A DNA stretch of 64,000 nucleotides from Castellaniella hirudinis. Its GTDB lineage: Bacteria > Pseudomonadota > Gammaproteobacteria > Burkholderiales > Burkholderiaceae_B. A program made the position numbers and the translations under genes. The DNA lies in the NCBI RefSeq assembly GCF_042651965.1, contig NZ_JBHSDY010000010.1:372001-436000 (forward strand). Direction: 5' to 3'. This document shows, in pieces, positions 61,262 through 64,000 of the stretch (position 1 is the first letter of the stretch; every line of letters begins with the position of its first letter). The notes below the pieces were generated by a model, which was not told the DNA's origin, ran no database searches, and saw nothing but the letters and a program-made list of their open reading frames with translations.

Positions 61262-62827
61262 GTGAGTATCCCCGCGATCGACCCAAAGGCGCCCGCAGTC
61301 AGCCTGGAAGGCATCACCAAGCGCTTTGGTGAGTTCAAGGCGCTCGATGATGTCAGCCTGGACTTGCGGCTGGGGGAAATCCATGCCCTGGTCGGGGAAA
61401 ACGGCGCCGGCAAGACCACCCTGATGAAGGTGCTGTTCGGGGCGTATCAACCGACCTCGGGCCGTATCCTGCTGGATGGGCAGGATGTCACGCCGCATTG
61501 GAATACTCGCAAGGCGATCTCGCATCACATCGGCATGGTCCATCAGCATTTTTCCCTGGTGATGGAGCATTCCGTACTCGACAACGTCGTCATGCCGACG
61601 CTGGGCTGGCTGGATCTGGCGCCCGACTGGAAAAAATTCCGCAGCAAACTGAGTGAATTGCAGCAAAGCCTGGGATTTGATCTGTCCCCGGACCGCCTCG
61701 TGGGGGATCTGGCGGTGGGGGAGCGCCAGCAGGTGGAAATCCTGAAGATGTTGTACCAGGGCGCGAAGATCCTGATCCTGGATGAACCGACCGCCGTGCT
61801 GATTCCCCAACAGACCGAGCGCCTGCTCAAGACGCTGGTCCAGTTGCGCGAATTGGGCTACGCCGTGATCCTGATCACGCACAAACTGGAACATGCCACG
61901 GAATACGCCGACACGATCACGGTCCTGCGAAGCGGGCAGTGCGTGGCGACGCTCTCCAAAGGCCAGGCCAGCACCAGCGAGGTCGCCGCCATGATGGTCA
62001 AGCAGGAGGTCGCGACGGTGCGTCAATCCCGCGCCGCCCAAAGTGACGCGCCGGTGCTGGAACTCGGCGGCGTCTCCATGGAGACGTCGGGCGTGTCCGT
62101 GCTCGATCGGGTCAGCCTGAAGGTGTGCAGGGGAGAAGTGGTGGGGATTGCAGGGGTGGTCGGCAATGGGCAGACGGAACTGGTGGACGCCATCCTCGGC
62201 CTGCGGCCCCTGACCTCGGGGACCGTCATTCTGGACGGTGAGGACATCGGCTCCTCGGATGTCCTGAACCGGCGCGCCGGCGGCATTGCGCATATCCCCG
62301 AGGACAGGCATGCGCATGCCATCGTGGGTGAAATGGACCTCGCGTCCAATTTCATCCTGGGGCGCGAAGGGACGCCGAAGTTTTCCCGCCATGGCGTCCT
62401 GAACCGCAAGCGGATCGGCGAATTCGCCCGGCACAGCATGGCGGAGTTCGACGTCCGCGCTCAATCGGCGGGTGCGCGGATCCGGTTTCTTTCCGGCGGC
62501 AATCAGCAGAAAGTGGTGATCGGCCGCGAGCTGTCGACCCAGCCCAAATTCATCATCGCCCACGAACCCGCGCGGGGCCTGGACTTCGCCGCCACCGCCT
62601 ACGTGCGCAGCCGGCTGGTTCAGGCGGCCGAAGAGGGGGCCGGCGTCTTGCTGATCTCCAGCGATCTCGATGAGCTCGTGGAGCTCTCCAACCGGATCCT
62701 GGTGATCTGCGGAGGGCGCCTGGTGGGCGCCCTGGATTCAGGCCATTACGATCCCGAGACCTTGGGACTGTTGATGGCCGGGGTGTCCGTGGAGGCGGAT
62801 GCATCAGTGAAAACTATTGAAAATTGA
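61262..62827 (+). CDS. Double ATP-binding subunit of a BMP-type ABC importer
   Basis: This 521-residue ATPase has two nucleotide-binding domains, as in ribose- and BMP-type importers. Domain 1 has Walker A VGENGAGKTTLMKVL at 47-60, the variant signature VGERQQVEILKML near 158, and LILDEPTAVL. Domain 2 has VVGNGQTELVD near 300 and LSGGNQQKVVIGRELSTQP near 418. Its Walker B is HEPARGLDF, with the DEP of a standard motif read as HEP, typical of the degenerate half. The start is GTG at 61262, with AAGGTG just before it. It is 9 bases after the binding protein. Confidence 0.92.
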   Translation: MSIPAIDPKAPAVSLEGITKRFGEFKALDDVSLDLRLGEIHALVGENGAGKTTLMKVLFGAYQPTSGRILLDGQDVTPHWNTRKAISHHIGMVHQHFSLVMEHSVLDNVVMPTLGWLDLAPDWKKFRSKLSELQQSLGFDLSPDRLVGDLAVGERQQVEILKMLYQGAKILILDEPTAVLIPQQTERLLKTLVQLRELGYAVILITHKLEHATEYADTITVLRSGQCVATLSKGQASTSEVAAMMVKQEVATVRQSRAAQSDAPVLELGGVSMETSGVSVLDRVSLKVCRGEVVGIAGVVGNGQTELVDAILGLRPLTSGTVILDGEDIGSSDVLNRRAGGIAHIPEDRHAHAIVGEMDLASNFILGREGTPKFSRHGVLNRKRIGEFARHSMAEFDVRAQSAGARIRFLSGGNQQKVVIGRELSTQPKFIIAHEPARGLDFAATAYVRSRLVQAAEEGAGVLLISSDLDELVELSNRILVICGGRLVGALDSGHYDPETLGLLMAGVSVEADASVKTIEN

Positions 62828-63149
62828 ATTCATAATTAAATTATGCATCGATAATCGGTGTGCAGTGCGTCAGGCAAGTGCGGATGCTCCAAGAGATCCT
62901 GCCTGATCATACAGAGGGGGAATCAATCCTTATAAGGGTAATTGCCCATTACGATAGTATGGCTATTTGCATTACGATATTTTGAATACAAAAGGCATTA
63001 TGTAAAAATTCCAGAAAACGAGAGATCTTCTCTCGATACAGTCACACCACGGAAGCTGCTCGTCGGGTCCGTTGTTGGCGTCATCAGGGTGCTGTCACGC
63101 GCCCGGGTCCCGTGCATGAGACAGTCTTCCGGCTCCGTAAGGACAGATG
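62828..63149. other. Regulatory gap between the BMP operon and the second importer
   Basis: This gap is AT-rich for the region. It holds the fourth TTTTG-N4-CAAAA site at 62980 and an AAGGA ribosome-binding site before the next permease. I see no confident gene: the short plus-strand frames have neither family similarity nor ribosome-binding sites. Confidence 0.55.
62980..62993. promoter_or_regulatory. Operator-like inverted repeat 4
   Basis: TTTTG-AATA-CAAAA, with both arms identical to sites 1 and 2. It lies about 155 bases before the SsuC-like permease and extends the pattern seen near gntR to a second transporter. Confidence 0.55.
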
Positions 63150-63956
63150 ATGGCCGGAAACTTGGAAATACCGCCCCTGAAGGCGCGGCGCATGGCTCGG
63201 TGCAAATCGATTCTGCACCGGGTTCAGCCGGTGGGCTCGATCGCCTTGTTTTTCATGCTTTGGGAACTGGCGGCACGCCTTCAGTGGATCAACCCGCGAT
63301 TCGTGCCGCCGCCCAGCCAGGTCTTTGCCTCTCTCGTGGTCATGCTGCAAAACGGCATGCTGGTCGAAGACACGGTGGCCAGTGTGCAGCGTTCGCTGGC
63401 GGGTTTCTTCCTGGGATCCCTGGTCGCCATCCTGTTGGGTTTGTTGACGGGCCATACCGCCTGGTGCCGCCGCCTGTTCGAACCCATCATTCAACTGTTC
63501 AGGCCGATTCCGTCGATCGCGTTCGTGCCGCTGGCGACGCTCTGGTTCGGCCTCGGTGAAACGCCCAAGGTGTTTCTGATCGCGTATGGCGCTTTTTTTC
63601 CGGTATGGCTGAATACCCATGTGGGAGTCGGCACGGTGGACAGGGATTACCTGCGCGCCGCCCGGTGTCTGGGGGCGAATGCGCGGCAGATCTTTTTCGG
63701 TATCGTGCTGCCGGCCGCCTTGCCCTTCATCGTGGCCGGATTGCGGTTTGGAATCGGCGTGGCGTTCATCGTCCTTGTGGCCGCTGAAATGACCGGAGCA
63801 TCGGCCGGACTCGGCTACCGCATCGAGCAGTCCCATCTGGTTTTCCGCCCGGATCAGATGCTCGTCGGTCTTCTGATGCTGGGGATTCTGGGCGCGGTCG
63901 CGGATTGGGTATTCCACAAAATCACCAGCAAGACTTTGCTGTTCTGGGTTAACTGA
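63150..63956 (+). CDS. SsuC/TauC-like ABC transporter permease
   Basis: This inner-membrane permease has 268 residues, from the ATG at 63150 (or 63147), with AAGGA six bases upstream. It belongs to the binding-protein-dependent group that imports sulfonates, taurine, nitrate or aromatic acids. Features are FMLWELAARLQWINPRFVPPP near residue 33, IPSIAFVPLATLWFGLGETPK near 113, and the EAA-type cytoplasmic loop RAARCLGANARQIFFGIVLPAALP near 165-190. It ends with about six membrane segments. The substrate is unknown. A partial gene follows in the same direction. Confidence 0.88.
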   Translation: MAGNLEIPPLKARRMARCKSILHRVQPVGSIALFFMLWELAARLQWINPRFVPPPSQVFASLVVMLQNGMLVEDTVASVQRSLAGFFLGSLVAILLGLLTGHTAWCRRLFEPIIQLFRPIPSIAFVPLATLWFGLGETPKVFLIAYGAFFPVWLNTHVGVGTVDRDYLRAARCLGANARQIFFGIVLPAALPFIVAGLRFGIGVAFIVLVAAEMTGASAGLGYRIEQSHLVFRPDQMLVGLLMLGILGAVADWVFHKITSKTLLFWVN

Positions 63957-63971
63957 GTGGGGGCGGCTCGA

Positions 63972-64000
63972 ATGTCCACGGAAATTTCGGGTATCGGCGG
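63972..64000 (+). CDS. Next gene, cut off by the window end
   Basis: Only the first nine codons are visible, beginning MSTEISGIG. Its position 15 bases after the permease suggests the ATP-binding subunit of the same importer, as is usual in ssu/tau operons, but too little is present to judge. Confidence 0.3.

Noticed and set aside
62942..63559. Plus-strand open frame between the BMP operon and the SsuC-like permease
   Set aside because: No ribosome-binding site or family match, and its second half overlaps the permease in another frame.

Overview
The window is a GC-rich, densely coded chromosomal segment of a betaproteobacterium. Gene content (SpoT-type bifunctional synthetase next to rpoZ and gmk, glnB near argH, the surE-pcm-nlpD cluster, ubiC, classical autotransporter, YbiT-type ABC-F protein) points to Burkholderiales and most likely Alcaligenaceae (Bordetella/Achromobacter/Castellaniella-like). 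That placement is inferred from gene content and recalled protein similarity, not from a search. I found no rRNA, tRNA, CRISPR array, complete insertion sequence or replication origin.

Layout. Positions 1-8650 hold recC (5' end outside the window), recB and recD. Then come an acyl-CoA ligase, a bifunctional NAD(P)HX repair enzyme, a HAD hydrolase and a single reading frame joining tRNA adenosine deaminase TadA to LD-carboxypeptidase LdcA (8.8-14.4 kb). A Schlafen/AlbA-type ATP-binding gene is broken by an in-frame TGA (14.4-15.9 kb). From 16 to 28.3 kb lie housekeeping and transport genes: ybiT, an IMPACT-family gene, an MFS pump with a thioredoxin, a purine permease, tsaD/plsY, surE-pcm-nlpD, an exonuclease and rlmD. 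A small accessory islet (MFS transporter plus vapBC) sits at the 3' end of rlmD between 18-bp direct repeats (28.26-30.55 kb).

From 30.6 to 49 kb come trhO, argH, glnB, an unusual winged-helix/TPR regulator divergent from an autotransporter with an AT-rich passenger, ubiC, rRNA modification genes, ugpQ, ppiD, an orphan chemoreceptor, spoT-rpoZ-gmk, a small unknown gene and xthA. Positions 49.0-54.8 kb carry a Type III restriction-modification operon (mod - extra gene - res). The extra gene encodes a 258-aa protein with a PD-(D/E)xK-like motif and is translationally coupled to both neighbours. This is the most promising unusual system here. After betT, the window ends with a GntR/FCD regulator, a BMP-type ABC importer operon and the start of a second, SsuC-like ABC importer.

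Working together: RecBCD and the Type III system both act on foreign or broken DNA. VapBC and the broken AlbA gene are further accessory elements. At the right end, four copies of an inverted repeat TTTTG-N4-CAAAA lie upstream of the two transporter operons and beside the GntR gene, which suggests one regulator controls both. A MITE-like repeat with 20-bp inverted ends occurs between plsY and surE, and partial copies lie beside rlmD and between ugpQ and ppiD.
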